Assembly: GCA_000328365.1 (NCBI GenBank)
Contig: KB310481.1
Coordinates: 45,916 to 109,915 of the forward strand
Source of the DNA: Capitella teleta
Lineage: Eukaryota > Annelida > Polychaeta > Capitellidae
Length of the DNA: 64,000 nt
Direction: 5' to 3'
The position numbers were made by a program, and so were the translations under genes. The number at the start of each line of letters is the position of its first letter. The first letter of the stretch is position 1. A model generated the notes under the pieces. That model searched no databases and was not told where the DNA came from. It was given only the letters and a program-made list of their open reading frames with translations. Below, in pieces: positions 36,311 to 48,765 of this stretch.

Positions 36311-38254
36311 GGCTGTGGTTATTCGTACGTTACCGTACGAATGGTTTCCAGCGCTATTCGTACGTTATTTTTGGGTGTTGCTAAAAACCATCTGAAACTT
36401 ATTGAGACCCAATAAGTTTCGGGAGGTTCTAGCAATGAATAACGTACTAATAGCACAGGAAACTTTAGTTATATTTAAATCGGTCTACATGTATTAACAT
36501 GCGGCTATTACTACAATTAAAACAATATCAAATTTGCAAAACTTGATATATTCTTATAATACAAATGCCAATGTATTCTTTTACAAACTTTACATCCTTG
36601 GAGGCATGAATTAGCTATATTGCATAACATGTGCATATATTTCGCATGATGATGATGGCTGGTGTACCTTGCATTTTGATATCATTATTCCAAGCACTGC
36701 ACACACTGTCTCCCCAGGTATATAACACCAGAATATAATTAGTTTTGCTTGTGATTATGCGATACAGGTTTCACTACTCAGAAGCCAAATAAATACAAAA
36801 CCAATATCATGAATAACCAATATCATGAATAACCAATATCATGAATATGGCAATTAACACTTGATTATCAAGAACGTACGAGATTCTGATCTCAAATATT
36901 GAAAGACGAGAATGACAAAATAACTGAAGAAATATATTTATTAGTTTATATTCACCACAGCAAACAAAACTTTTCAGACAACTTTGTAGTTCTTATCTTA
37001 TCAAAACAAATGGTGCCATGATAAACATTGAAAAATATATACACATAAAAACACAGTCATACATTTAGGTAACCAAATCAGAGCATTGATAGGATACCAA
37101 ATCTGTGTTAGCATAATTAATAGGAAGTGTAATGCGTGATGGGGTTTTATGGCTCCACCCAAACCAATCGGATGATACGGGCGCCATGCAGAACTGAGAA
37201 CAGAAAGCTGGTAAAGGGAGGGAGAACTGGTTAAAAATGGACTTTGAGTCGTTATTTGATGCACCAAAAATGATTCCTATGCCTGGCCCACACAAGGAAT
37301 ATCATCGCTAATGATTTCGCGGGAGATATATTGCTAATTAGGCGTGACGTCAGACGCTGTGATGAAACACCGAGTTCCCCATCTTTTACAATGGGCCTCG
37401 TCATATCAGCGTGTCCTGCGACTAAACCCCTGGATATTTTTTCATTTTCTTCTCGGAAATAGATAGAATAATCATTTTGCCACCAGTCAGGCGTGAGAAA
37501 AAATATTTTTTGCTATTTTTTTTATTTTAACAAGCCATTATCTAGGACACCTACCATGTTTCTCATCCTGAAACAGTAAAAAGGTCAGCCAGGGTGCACC
37601 ACGCATGCGCTTTCGTTTCGTAAACAACAAAGATGTTCTTTTATGGTGAAGATGATCTGCTCTGATTGGCAGAAATCGATAGCTTCACGAGGGGAACGGG
37701 ACCAATCACGGCAAGCCTTCAGCTGACGTTTGCCTCCTATACTTTGTAATGGAAGCCATTCTCCCATAGGCCCAATGTTAACCCCGATATTCGAAATGCA
37801 TTATTTTCTTACGCTTGCATCCAGGCATGGTGTTTTTGGCACGGAATGCTATCAATTGGTGCTATGAGTCAATAAAACATCACTTAAAATTCAGTTCCCC
37901 ATCCCTTTAAGGGGTTTGATTCCCCTGGCAGACTACCGGTAGTCTGTACGTAGTACGTAATATGTTGTAGTATGTCAGCTTGAGATCACCTCAACCAGAG
38001 AATGTTGAACGCTGTTTTTCGTCAATCAGCTGAAAATGAATAATTTTAATTAGTTAGTCAAGTGTGTAATATTCAATAATTACTCACAATGTCATTATGT
38101 GGAGTAATGAAGGAATGAGTCAAGTCTTTCTCTTTCAAATCGAGTATAACTCAACGTTCTCGAATCAATCTCTCGCGAGATGTCTTATATGCGAGAATAA
38201 CGTACGAATAGCGCTGGAAACCATTCGTACGGTAACGTACGAATAACCACAGCC
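36311..38254. mobile_element. MULE-like non-autonomous DNA transposon, 59-bp TIRs, 9-bp target duplication
   Basis: 36311-36369 and 38196-38254 are exact inverted copies, starting GGCTGTGGTTATTCGTACGT. Both sides carry ATAGAAAAA (36302-36310 and 38255-38263), a 9-bp target duplication. Nine-base duplications with long TIRs are typical of Mutator-like elements. The 1.94 kb carries no transposase frame. Inside are a sub-terminal hairpin (GAAACTTATTG/CAATAAGTTTC) and older repeats at 37137-37200 and 37213-37446, probably captured or inserted. Perfect ends suggest a recent insertion. Confidence 0.9.
37213..37446. repeat. 230-bp dispersed repeat, copy 1 (inside the MULE-like element)
   Basis: Nearly identical to 55731-55946 except for a 21-base insertion here (about 37240-37260). 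Shared parts include AAAGGGAGGGAGAACTGG, CCTATGCCTGGCCCACACAA and GCGTGTCCTGCGACTAAACC. Noncoding; the class is unknown. Confidence 0.85.
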
Positions 38255-38506
38255 ATAGAAAAATTCAAAAAATCTATTCATTGTATCTTAATTGCTAAAT
38301 ACGTATAATGTATATATATATATATATTTTTTTTTTTTCCATTGTATATATTTCTTTATCTTTTTTTGTGTTTGACTCAATATTCTCATTTTCACATTTC
38401 TTTTACATGTATGTTCTTTCGATGTGGCACAAAAGCAATTTCGCTTCAGTCACTACATTTCTATTGCACGTTTGTTTGTTTGTATGAATAAAATTACTAT
38501 TATTTT

Positions 38507-38546
38507 TTTTTTTTTTTTTTTTTTATTATTATCATTATTATTATTA

Positions 38547-38594
<48 letters not shown>

Positions 38595-38595
38595 A
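38507..38595. repeat. Poly-T and (TTA)n microsatellite
   Basis: A run of T followed by about twenty ATT/TTA units with few interruptions. Confidence 0.95.
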
Positions 38596-39409
38596 GAAAG
38601 TGAAAGCAATGATCAGCAATCATTACGTTCTTATTATCACTACGTGACAGGCTCGGAAACCGGTAAATCGTTTTTTGTTTTTTTTTGGTTTTTTTTCTGT
38701 TATAGAGACGTGTGATAGCCTTCTATGTTGGTTTTAAGCAAGATCAGGCTATATTGTAACATATTATTAAAAAAATCTTTAGTCATACGGACAACCAGTG
38801 CGTATTCATCATTTTTCGGGTGTGAGAGATCGGCATTCAGCCCCGGACCATGGATGAGCATCATTTGGATGCCCAAGTAAGGCATCGCTCTCTGCTTTGA
38901 GTACACGCTGCTGCACTTAGTGACCTGTTGCATACTACTACATGTACATGCATGCGTGGGATGATCCTTGTGTACGCCTTACTAGGCATAATAATGGGAA
39001 TGCATCGTACATTGTAAATTTTAATTAGTGATCACATAGTAGTAACAGAAGGAGAATTTCAGTTTTATCAATATGCTGTTTAATTTCACAAGAAACGAAT
39101 ACCATATTACCATAGTAATCGGACAGAAAAATTGAGTGGAATTCTGGTACGTAGCATGTTGCGTAAAGTACCTACTCCAGAAGTAACAACAATGAAAAAG
39201 ATGCAAGAACAAATGTGAAATAAAATACTCACTAAAATCAAAGTTTTTTGAGGGACGCAGCAAGCGGCGAGCGGCAGAAAACGCGCACGAAACATTTTCT
39301 GGCGCCCCTAGTCTATATCATACGCATTATTAATTATCTTCATGCATCAAATACGGGTACTCTCTTTCTGAAATTACTATAATACGATGAACATACTAAA
39401 TATTCTATT

Positions 39410-39764
39410 GTTTGTGAGTGCTGTTGTTGAGATTGTAGCACTAATATTTATCTACTAAAATAAAAACAAAACAGATAATTTGCACTGCAGCGCCACGCAA
39501 CAGATGGCATTCCAAAATGCTGGTTCAGGGGCTCATCAGATTATGCGCACAGAGACGCTCTTTGCGATCATTTACCACTCGCATTTAAATGTTCCTCCCT
39601 CATTCAGAATTAACGATTTATTCGATTTCTTTGGATAACTGGGTGCAGTATAACTTAGTTAATCCATATCAAGTATTTATTTTTGGGAATAATGGATACA
39701 TTTTAGCCAATTTTAAAGTTTTGTTTTTAACATGGAGTAGATAGACTACTTTTGGCCCACTCTG
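39410..39764. mobile_element. Right part of a mariner-type element related to 48766-54502
   Basis: It ends ACTTTTGGCCCACTCTG at 39764 and is followed by TA. Inside, GTAGCACTAATATTTATCT, GCGCCACGCAACAGATG and GGTTCAGGGGCTCAT align with blocks on both sides of the LINE at 49220-53400. The matching left end is not found nearby; weak similarity to 49045-49090 lies near 38840, so this copy is rearranged. Confidence 0.65.
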
Positions 39765-40537
39765 TATATGCTATTATATGAGTGATCGAAATTTACCACC
39801 ACATTAATTTAAGGACTGTTTAAAATGAAAGTAAATTGATATTTGAAAAGTATACGAAAACATTGCTAAATTTCTTTATTTATTTAAATTTATTCAAAAA
39901 GACAGAAAAGTGCAGTACATACAAATAATACAAAATACCAAAAGTAATACAAAATGAAAAGATGAATACATTAGTCAGGAAAAGCTTGTTAGTTCTACAC
40001 ACAATATCTACATTAATAGCTCTCGGTGCTCTGGATGGCCTTGGTGCTCTGGATACACACATTGTGGAACCAACGCTCACAACCTGTGCAGCCAGTCCAC
40101 TCTCGTCCGTAAGTCTCGCTAGACTGATATTGCCGTAACTTTGAATTATGAACACACCCGTAATACTAACCACTTCCATTAAAATAATATAATCATTATT
40201 AGCTGACATACTTACTACAGGGAGACCGAGGGGTACATAGACCTCGCCCGATTTATCTGTGCTAAAGCATTTTTATTATTATGAATTTATCATTTTATGG
40301 AAAATTGGAAATTCGAAGTAGGCCTACAAAACTGATAATATTGAAAATTATTGCACAGATGAATTGGGCATGGATCTTGCTGTAATCGTATGCTGGTATG
40401 TATAATGAGAATTCACCTAAATTGAGTATTAAACAGAATAAATCACTCATTAAACTGTTTGGATGTGAGTGACCTAAAGATTTCTATGGCTATGGATATT
40501 GTCTGCATGTTTACCGCTCTTGTCATTGTAGTGAGGC

Positions 40538-41470
40538 ATGAAGATGACAACTGATATGGAAATCTTTGTTGGGTCTCGCATTAATCACAACGGACACCAC
40601 GGCACAGTCAAGTACATTGGAGAAGTCCCTCCAACTCAAGGTAAATAGAAAAGTATCATTCATCCGCAAGTTAACTCTGATATTTTTGTTTTCAGGAATT
40701 TGGCTAGGCGTGGAATGGGATGATACAAGTCGAGGGAAACATGACGGATCCTCAAAGGACGGAACTCGCTACTTCACAACTATGTGAGGAGATTGCAACA
40801 GATCGAGAGCGTCAATATTTAATCTATCTGCATTTAGTTCTCCCACCTCTGGTTCATTCATCCGACAAAAGGTCATCTCAAAAGGAAAAGAATTTATGCA
40901 GGAAGTGCAACAGAAGTACGGAGTAGTGGACGATGAGCGAGGAGGTATTGTCGAAGATGAGATGTTTGTTGTTGGTAAAGGCAAACAGACGACTGTTGAA
41001 GTGGTCGGAGCTCATAAAGTTAATCTCCAGCAAAGGTACTGGGGAAAATATCTAAGAGCGCATTCTTCATGATTTGTTTCCATCACTAGTCATTTTGATA
41101 CACTTCTGGAGGTCAGTTTAAGAGGGACCCTGCTGTCTTCTCCTGGGGAGCTAGGAGCGATTATGAGAAATCTGCCAAACATTGTAGATTTGGATATTTC
41201 AAAATGTCTGCTATCATCATGGGATACCGTGAGCTTAATTACGCAACAGCTGCCTAAACTTGAGATTCTAAACGTCAGGTAAACTTGTTGAATTTGTGTT
41301 AATCTGTGTTAATTTATTAACATTCTTTCAGTGATAATCGTCTTGCTTTGCCTGAGGAACCAGAACAGTATCTGAATTCCTTCCGTTGCACGACAACTCT
41401 ATTTCTAAACCGGATGAATTACTCGTGGTCAGAGGTTCGTTCCACATTTTTTTATTGAATCAATTATTCC

Positions 41471-41522
<52 letters not shown>

Positions 41523-44500
41523 GCAATAATAATCATCATCATCATCATTTTATTCATGCCATCATTGACATACATTTTTTTCAAAAAAGAATAATGACAT
41601 ATAAAGAAAAAATTAAAATAAAATAAATTAAAATTAGAATACAAGGAGAAAAGGAGAAAAAAAAAAAGAAAGGAAAAAAAAAACCAGTGAGAGAGATCTG
41701 CCTAATCAGTACATATGAGAATTAGAAGTTGTTCAATTTCGAAAGAGTCAAGTATTGATAATAATTCACAGTCTCGCATTTTAATCAATTCTATAATGCT
41801 ATTGCAAGTGGAGCTGTCTAGGTGGTTTTGAGTCCTATTAAGTCTATCGAGTTGGATGTTAGCAGAGTTTCATAGTTAAGATTTAGGACGGACATGATGT
41901 TTCTTAGATTATTGGCTGCTATTGAATGACTATTGAACGTGAGTGTGCAGCAAGTTGATACAACAGGATTAGTTAGTAACAAGTACACAAAAACTTGGCA
42001 AATCGTAGCCATAACTGCGTGAGTAAATCGGGTTTGTTTAACAATGGTGCAATGAAGCGTGAGTGTGTGTGATGAGGCAGCCTTAATAGGCGCCTGATGC
42101 TCTTCCTCCAGAAAGCAGCAAATCCATCAAGTGCATCGAAATTCCAAAGAGGACAACCGTAATAAGATGTGCAGTAGGAGGAGAACAAGTGTTGAATAGT
42201 GCCAAAAGAACAGTGCATGAAATTAGAAAGCAACCCGTTGATGCGGCTGCAGAATTCTGATTTTGCTTTTCTGATGTTGTTTTTGCTTGAGTTTTTTCAA
42301 ATGTAGTGACCTAGATGTATGGCTGTATTTTCCCTTGGGATGATGTTTCCATTAATTGTAATTGGAGCACACTCCGTAGGGCCTATGACAATGTTCACAC
42401 ATTTTGAGCTATTAAAAAGTACATCATATTGGGAGGCGAAGTCTTCACATATTGATAACATTTTCTTCATTCGACTCACGGATGGGGCGATGAGTGCGAC
42501 GTCATCCGCGTAACCTAGGGCACCTGCGAAGCGATGGCCAATGTAGCAGCCGGCTTCAGATTCCTGTAGTTGACTCAATAGTTTACCAACATACGCACAA
42601 AAAAGGATGGGAGATAGCACTGCGCCCTGTTTGACGCCATTTGAGCAGTGAAAACTGCCTTAAATGGCGCCATTCCACCATACTCTTGCCTCGTGTACAT
42701 CTTAAGTAATAATCTCGTGGTGAGGGGGCACATCTGCCTGTCCATTAGTATCCGGAACAGTTTAATGTATTGAACACGGTCGAAACCCCGGGACGCGTCC
42801 AGTAGTGTGATCATAACTGTTGATCCTCGTTGAGCAAAATGTTCCGTGACCTCTTGTAATGCAAATGTTGCACTGGGTTGTTGAATGTCCAGGTTTGAAG
42901 CCAAACTGAAGATTGGAAGAACCGAGAACTGCTGAATGTTTTGAGAGCACGATATTATCAAGGATTTTGCCAATGAGACTGCTCAGCGCTATTGATCTAA
43001 AGTTGTTGCTGTCGGATAAAGATTTTTTCATGTTCTTAAGTATAGGAACCAGCGTTGATTTAAGCATCATCCTTGGAGCAAGTGAATTGTTTAGAATCAT
43101 TTGAAGCAGAATGGAAACATGTACTGATAGTTAATTGCAGGAGTTTTTGAAATGATCAGTTGAAAGCGATTCACATATGTCTGACCTGCTAGCTTTCAGT
43201 TTTTTAATGGCATCTCTCACGTGATTGACTGATACGTTATGATCATCATAGCACTTTCCATTTTTACAGCAGTTTGACACTCGTATATTAAGTTCACTGA
43301 GTAGATCTTCCATTTTGGTTTCATCATAGGCAACACAGTTGAACAGTTCTTTGTATTTTGTACAGAAGAGATCCCGTATATAATCTTGCTCAGTAACTTC
43401 ATCAACGTCTTGAATTGTTGGGTTGTGTTTTCGCCTCATTTGTTGTACCTCGGTCCAGAAGTTGCGCTGTTGACCTGTCTGTAGTGATTCGGACATCTTT
43501 TCCGCTTCCAATTTCTCCTGATTACGTATGACCCAACGTGAAATACGTCTGTAGTCATTACGTGTTTTCTTGCGTATTTCGTACACCCACCCAGTCTGCC
43601 GGGAGCCGTTCTCTTTCCATACTCTGTTCCAAAAGATTGCGCGCCTTCTTGTTGGTTCAGCATGATGCCCCCAACCTGTTTTGCCTCTCTTCTTTACACG
43701 AGGGATGGTAGCAACCGGTGCTTGTACACAAGCGCCTGTGTGATGTTGTCATGGTAAGTACAGATCGAATACAGGGTAGCTTCTTGGTCACTGGCATTCA
43801 CCGTGCTTTGTAATGCTCCATATGGGACAGTAATGCTGGCCAGTATTTTTACGTCATGTCCTCTTGTAGCTCATTAGGTCATTGCTAGAAGCTCGATGCC
43901 ATGACCTTTTCTTAGATGGTTACTGGTAACAAAGAAATGGTCAAACGTTGAACGTGAGCCTGTTACGTCATTTGCGTACCGATAAGTAAAATCAACACAT
44001 GCGCATTTATGTGACAAACATTCTTTCAAACACAAATCATCTACAAATGCTTGAAGTGATACAACATGTGATGAATGGACTCGAGTATAGTCAGCATTAA
44101 ATTCTCCACCTATGATCAAATAAACACATTCTGGTTGCATAGAAACAATCCTTTTGATGTCACTGAGAACATCATCAAATGAATTTTGGTTGACGCCATC
44201 ACATGACATATAAACATTGATTATTAAAACTTGGACAACTGCAGATAGATGGAGAATGCATGCACACATTTGTTTGTTTTTTGACGATATTGGTACAAAT
44301 TTGCATTTCACCGAGGATTTAACACATATTGCACATCTACCGTAAGGCCGACCTATGAGCAGTTCATCTGGGTCGATTTCAGAGACTCCAGTGAAGTTGA
44401 CATCTCCGTTGTGCGTGGCAATTGTGTCCATGTCCTTTTGAAAATACCAATGTTTTTGAATGAGCAACACATCACACACATCCATCAAGTGTTTCATGTA

Positions 44501-47500
44501 GTTCAAGTACTGAATACTATTGTTCAAGTTAAATGAATGAATCAAGTCGGAGCCCGAATCCAATTGCAAAGTATTTAATTGTAATAGAGGGCTTATATAC
44601 ACCAGAGTAGAAATTAACAACAGAAAGAAATGGCATGAAATAGAATTGAGTAATTGAAAGAATAAAGTTCATGAGTGATTAAAATTAGATGAGTTCAATG
44701 AATCACTCAAGATGCAATAGTAGAACAACTATGACCCCTATTGTTGTAGGAAAGTAATCTTAAGTGTGTGTCCTCCATTATGAATGATCTTTGATTGATT
44801 TTGGAGCCGTTTCAGCTTTATCCCTCCTTATGCGATATCTCCGGATTCGTACTCCTTTTGGCCAGAAATCTCCGTTCAGTAACGCAGGAGCATCAGATGC
44901 TTTAACTTCCAGACGATAGCTGTGAAAAAATCTCTCTTCAGGTGAGACCTTGGTTAGTGAGCGTATGCTGACTCCTCCTTCTTTAATGAATTCATCGATA
45001 TCCTTACTTTGTGTTTCAGGATTGATTCAGAAGATGAATAGATCTCTGCTTGGTTCAGGGCCACCGGTGAACTTCCGCTGGTCAGTGACCCTCGTGCCAG
45101 TTACACATTTTTGTGGGCGTCGCTTTTGTTTTGTTACAATCTGGAATCCGTTCTCATCTGGCTCGCCGTGCTGCTTCCTGGGTCTTTCAGCAGGAGCACG
45201 TGGACGTGGCGGGGGTTGGTGAGTGGCAGTAGGGATTGTTGCTTCGGAGTATGTCCATGCAGACATCGACGCTGAAGCCGAGGGAAGTTGCTCTGGCACT
45301 GTATTCACTGCAGTGACTCTGGAATTGTTCTCTGCAATTAGCTTTTCATACTTCTCCATTCGGGCCTCCAGCATATTCAGCCGTTCACAGAGACTGACTG
45401 TTGCTGTTTTGCTCGGCTTAGCCAGAGGGATTCGTCAAAGTTTATCGTACGGAACGGCGAAAAGTGGCGTCTTGTCCGTCTGATCCAAGCACTTCATGGG
45501 CTCCATGATATCGTTGATCGTAGACATAGCACCCTTCTCTGATGCTACGCTGTGTCTGCGTATCAAGCGAGGTAAAATCGACTCTTCCACATTCTCCTAC
45601 AGTGTATCTCTTGCGGTGGTGATTTCGACTGAGGTGTAAAAGTCGAAAAGCACCTTAGCGATGTGTTCCTTTGATGAAGTCTGCTGGCTGCAGGCAATGT
45701 AAGCAAGCAATGGGTCACGCACACACACGTTGCCTTATATGTCATCAAACTTGACCCATTCATGTCACATGACCTAATAGAAACAGATGCCAGAATCACA
45801 AGAGTAAATCACAGTTCACATGCAAAAATAGAACACACATAATTATTATGGAATAATATCACGATTATATACACACATTAGAAAAAGAGATAAATGAAAA
45901 AGATATGCGGAATGAAAGTAAACAAATACCGTGCAAATTGAATCCAAATAAATCTTCACATTTAATGAAAAATCCAAAAGAATAGGTAAAAAATTCTAGG
46001 AGCTAAAAAAAAAACGTCTCTCTTTACCTATGCTGATCTACTCCTATACAGTCAGACCCCGGCCGCCCTCCTCCGTTCCCAAGAAAACTGACGAATTAAC
46101 GAAAAGGGCGGATTACATTTCAGACCACAAATTGATCAAAATTGTGTGTCATTTTAAAACCCCCAAAACCCATGTCATGCATTAGCGTAGTAGCATATAC
46201 CATTAGGAATGAAGCAGGAGGTAAAAAAGACCTTCATAAACGATCACATGAGGCCAATTAATTAAACATTTTTATTGTTTGAAAAAATCTGTGATGGTTG
46301 TCTGCTTAGGGGCATTATTTAATCTGCTTGTGATAAGCCATTCCACCACGCCCAATCTGTGAAGTTCATCTTTATTTTCTTGCTTCGCTGCCTCCGACTC
46401 CTCGAATCTCTCAAAATATATAGCATTAATGCGCGCACGTGCTGCCCCGCCAAGACTTCCTTCGCAAGCTCAGATCTTGCTTCTCCACTCGATTACAACT
46501 TTGTCATCTTGTTCGTTCCGCTCCTGGACATCGTTTAACTCAGCGACCAATTAAATTAAAGGCTTAACACAATTTTTGCCTGCGATTTTAACGCTTAACA
46601 AGTTAATTAAACAACAAGAATTGCCTTTAAACAAACGGGGAGGCGCCAGTTGTTGTTAAACTGACCCAATTTCAAAGAAATCGCTGACAATTAGTGTGAC
46701 GTGGCTGATGTTTGTTTTCGACACGCTATTTGAGGGGCGGATTACATGTGTTGTTTACAATGGTAAAGTGTAGATTCGTTCCCTAGAATCGTGGTCGGAG
46801 GCGGATTAACGAAAAGGACGGATTACATGACACAATTAACATTACAAATGATTCGTTCCTGAGATTTTATGGTGGATTACGAAAAGGGCAGATTACATGA
46901 CAGAGGATTAACGGGGTCTGACTGTATGCTGATCTACTCTCATATATGCTTCCTTTCTACAGATTTTACGCTGTGTGCGTATGATGCCACAATTGCAGCG
47001 TCTGCATATTTGCTTCAACAAAGTCAAATCCATTTGCGAAAGTGATGCTGTGTTTCCTTGTTTGAAACTCCTCAATTTGGAAGGAAACGCCATCTCTGAT
47101 TGGTCAGAAATCCTCAAATTAGGCTCTCTTCCGAAGTAGGTGTACTTTGAAAATACTAATTAATACATAAATTATTTCATATTATCAGGCTGCAAGAACT
47201 CATCTTGAATGACACACAGCTATCGGGAATTGCGTTTTCCGATGTCTCTTTCGGAGGAATAACAAAATCATTCGGTGTTCTTTCTGCTCTTTCGCTGCAT
47301 AACAACAAAATTTCTGATGTTTGTATTTGAAGCAAACTGAATTCTGCTTGTTAGAACTGCGTTCATTTTCAGTGGGTGTCTATTGATGAACTAAACAAAT
47401 TGCAAAATCTCACCGACTTGAAATTCAAGAGAAATCCTGTTCTTGGTCAAGACGCTTATACTGACCGATACCTGATCCTGGCTAAAGTCAAACGCTTGAA

Positions 47501-48585
47501 ATTACTGGATAGATCAGTGGTCAGTAACCTTATTTCTTCTTCTCTTCTCATTCTCCTTTCTGGTAAATAATTCATCTTCTTATGTTGCTCATTTTTCAGG
47601 TTGAATCAGACGAGAGAAAAGGGGCGGAGTTGGATACCTAAAAAAATTCGGCCTCGCTTGGAAAGCAGCCGGCGGACATCAAGAAGCACAACTGAACAAA
47701 CCAAATGCTGAATTCAGCTCACTTCACCCGAGATTCCAAGATTTAGTGGAGAGTGAGTTATACGCACAGCTTACATCAAATGTGATCACTGATTCGGTTC
47801 AAAGAGTACGGTGCTCCTGAAGACTCTGAGTTGAAAATTGGATCCAGTGCGCTGAAAAATAACTTGATAAGTATCCTTTTCATGAGTGTTGTTTATTTTA
47901 TAATTTGTTTCAGAAACCTTTGATCAAACACATCATAAGCTCATGGCTGTAATAAAAATAAAAACTGAGACCTAGTAAGTATTACCTATTGAGTATTTCC
48001 TTAAGTACCCTTCAGACGTCACCATCAAAGTCGCAAGTGACACGAGCAAGAAAGAACTCAAAAAGAAGCTACCCTGTGAGTCACTATTCCCCTACGTCTC
48101 TCTTCTTCTGTGAATTCCGTGATTTTCTTTCAGTGTCGATGAGTGTACAGAAGCTGAAGGTTCTTCTTCATCGTTTGTACCGAATTAACCCTGGAGATAT
48201 GAAACTTACTTACATCAGTACTGAGGTGAAAAAACTCATAACTCTGTCATTTATTAGCTCATTTGCATATAGATTTTTTTTTTAATGAGCAGCTGCTCAG
48301 ATTTATCATGGCCCCTTATGATAACTGTGGTGTTTAGAAATTTCATAATTGGTTCTTCATAATATGTGTCATTGTTCCATTGAACTCTCTTGTCAGTTGT
48401 GTGTCTGCCTTGCGTGTTCATTATTGATTATGTAGCTGACCACTCAGACACCACAAAGATGATTTGATTATATATTTTTTTTTTCTCATCAGATGCCGGA
48501 CAACGAAGTTGAATTGGAAAGCGACCAAAAAGAAATTGGATATTATTCCATCATGGAGGGAGATTGCATTCTGTTGCATCACTGA
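40538..48585 (+). CDS. TBCE: TBCE, tubulin-folding cofactor E (frame damaged near the 3' end)
   Basis: TBCE is a tubulin chaperone that helps assemble and split alpha/beta-tubulin. The order is CAP-Gly (GIWLGVEWDDTSRGKHDG, GSFIRQKV), leucine-rich repeats, and a ubiquitin-like end (LSMSVQKLKVLLHRLYRI). Exons: 40538-40640, 40696-40783, 40838-41035, 41090-41278, 41332-41434, 46963-47135, 47189-47318, 47373-47519, 47600-47752, 47805-47870, about 47914-47974, then a piece from about 48006 (YPSDVTIKVAS), one near 48134-48225, and the last to 48585 (ending GDCILLHH). Exons 1-8 join in frame. In exon 9 one base is missing near 47634: ERKGAELD runs into a stop, while +1 reads YLKKFGLAWKAAGG. Joins around 47870-48006 also fail to keep frame with canonical sites. 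The copy may be a recent pseudogene, or the assembly may have small errors. Intron 5 is 5.5 kb and full of transposons. Confidence 0.88.
41479..41548. repeat. (ATA)n/(ATC)n microsatellite at the LINE 3' end
   Basis: About fourteen ATA units are followed by a short ATC run. It lies where the 3' tail of the minus-strand LINE is expected, so it is probably that tail. Confidence 0.85.
41550..45800 (-). mobile_element. Decayed YADD-type LINE in TBCE intron 5
   Basis: Minus-strand order: an ORF1-like part (45600-44800: coiled coil LEARMEKYEKLIAE, Pro-rich, then EVKASDAPALLNGDFWPKGV), an AP-endonuclease (44620-43874), reverse transcriptase (about 43590-42300) and a C-terminal part to 41973. RT signs are NFRSIALSSLIGKI, LQFGFKPGHSTT, VLSPILFCAYVGKL and GALGYADDVALIAPS. 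Endonuclease signs are GRPYGRCAI, GGEFNAD and STFDHFFVT. Expected catalytic residues are changed (QKHW where QEHW is usual, GGEFN for GGDFN). The frame is broken at several points, including between FKAVF and the VLSPILF block and after ORF1 DKL. Its proteins resemble a family common in marine invertebrates; I cannot place its clade. Boundaries are approximate. Confidence 0.85.
46049..46924. mobile_element. Pogo/Tigger-type MITE, uninterrupted copy 2
   Basis: CAGTCAGACCCCGGCC at the left and GGATTAACGGGGTCTGACTG at the right, flanked by TA. It shares GGGCGGATTACA and AGAATCGTGGTCGGAGG blocks with 29447-31378 and shows that copy's state before the nested insertion. It ends 38 bases before TBCE exon 6. 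TATGCTGATCTACTC occurs on both sides of it (46030-46044 and 46925-46939). Confidence 0.9.
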
Positions 48586-48765
48586 ATTGAATATTCCTCT
48601 TGTCAAATTTGTTTATGATTATAAATTCATTTCTGTGGTGCTTATCCAGCTGAGTTTCTGTCATTTTAATTATTCTACTTTGAATACAAAACAGGAAGAG
48701 CGGAATATTTTCAGTTCTGATTGCATTTACTTTTGTTATAAGTGCCAGTAATCTGCTTACATATA

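Larger units (their letters stand above)
38264..40537. other. Intergenic region before TBCE
   Basis: No gene recognised. It contains a (TTA)n microsatellite (38507-38595) and remains of a mariner-type element ending at 39764. A CAGACCTCGCCCGATTTATC motif lies at 40230-40255. The TBCE promoter should lie just before 40538. Confidence 0.5.

Noticed and set aside
39880-40209. 109-codon minus-strand gene
   Set aside because: It begins with many membrane-like residues and a PRPSRAPRA stretch but has no clear start context, no family match and no domain order. Likely chance.
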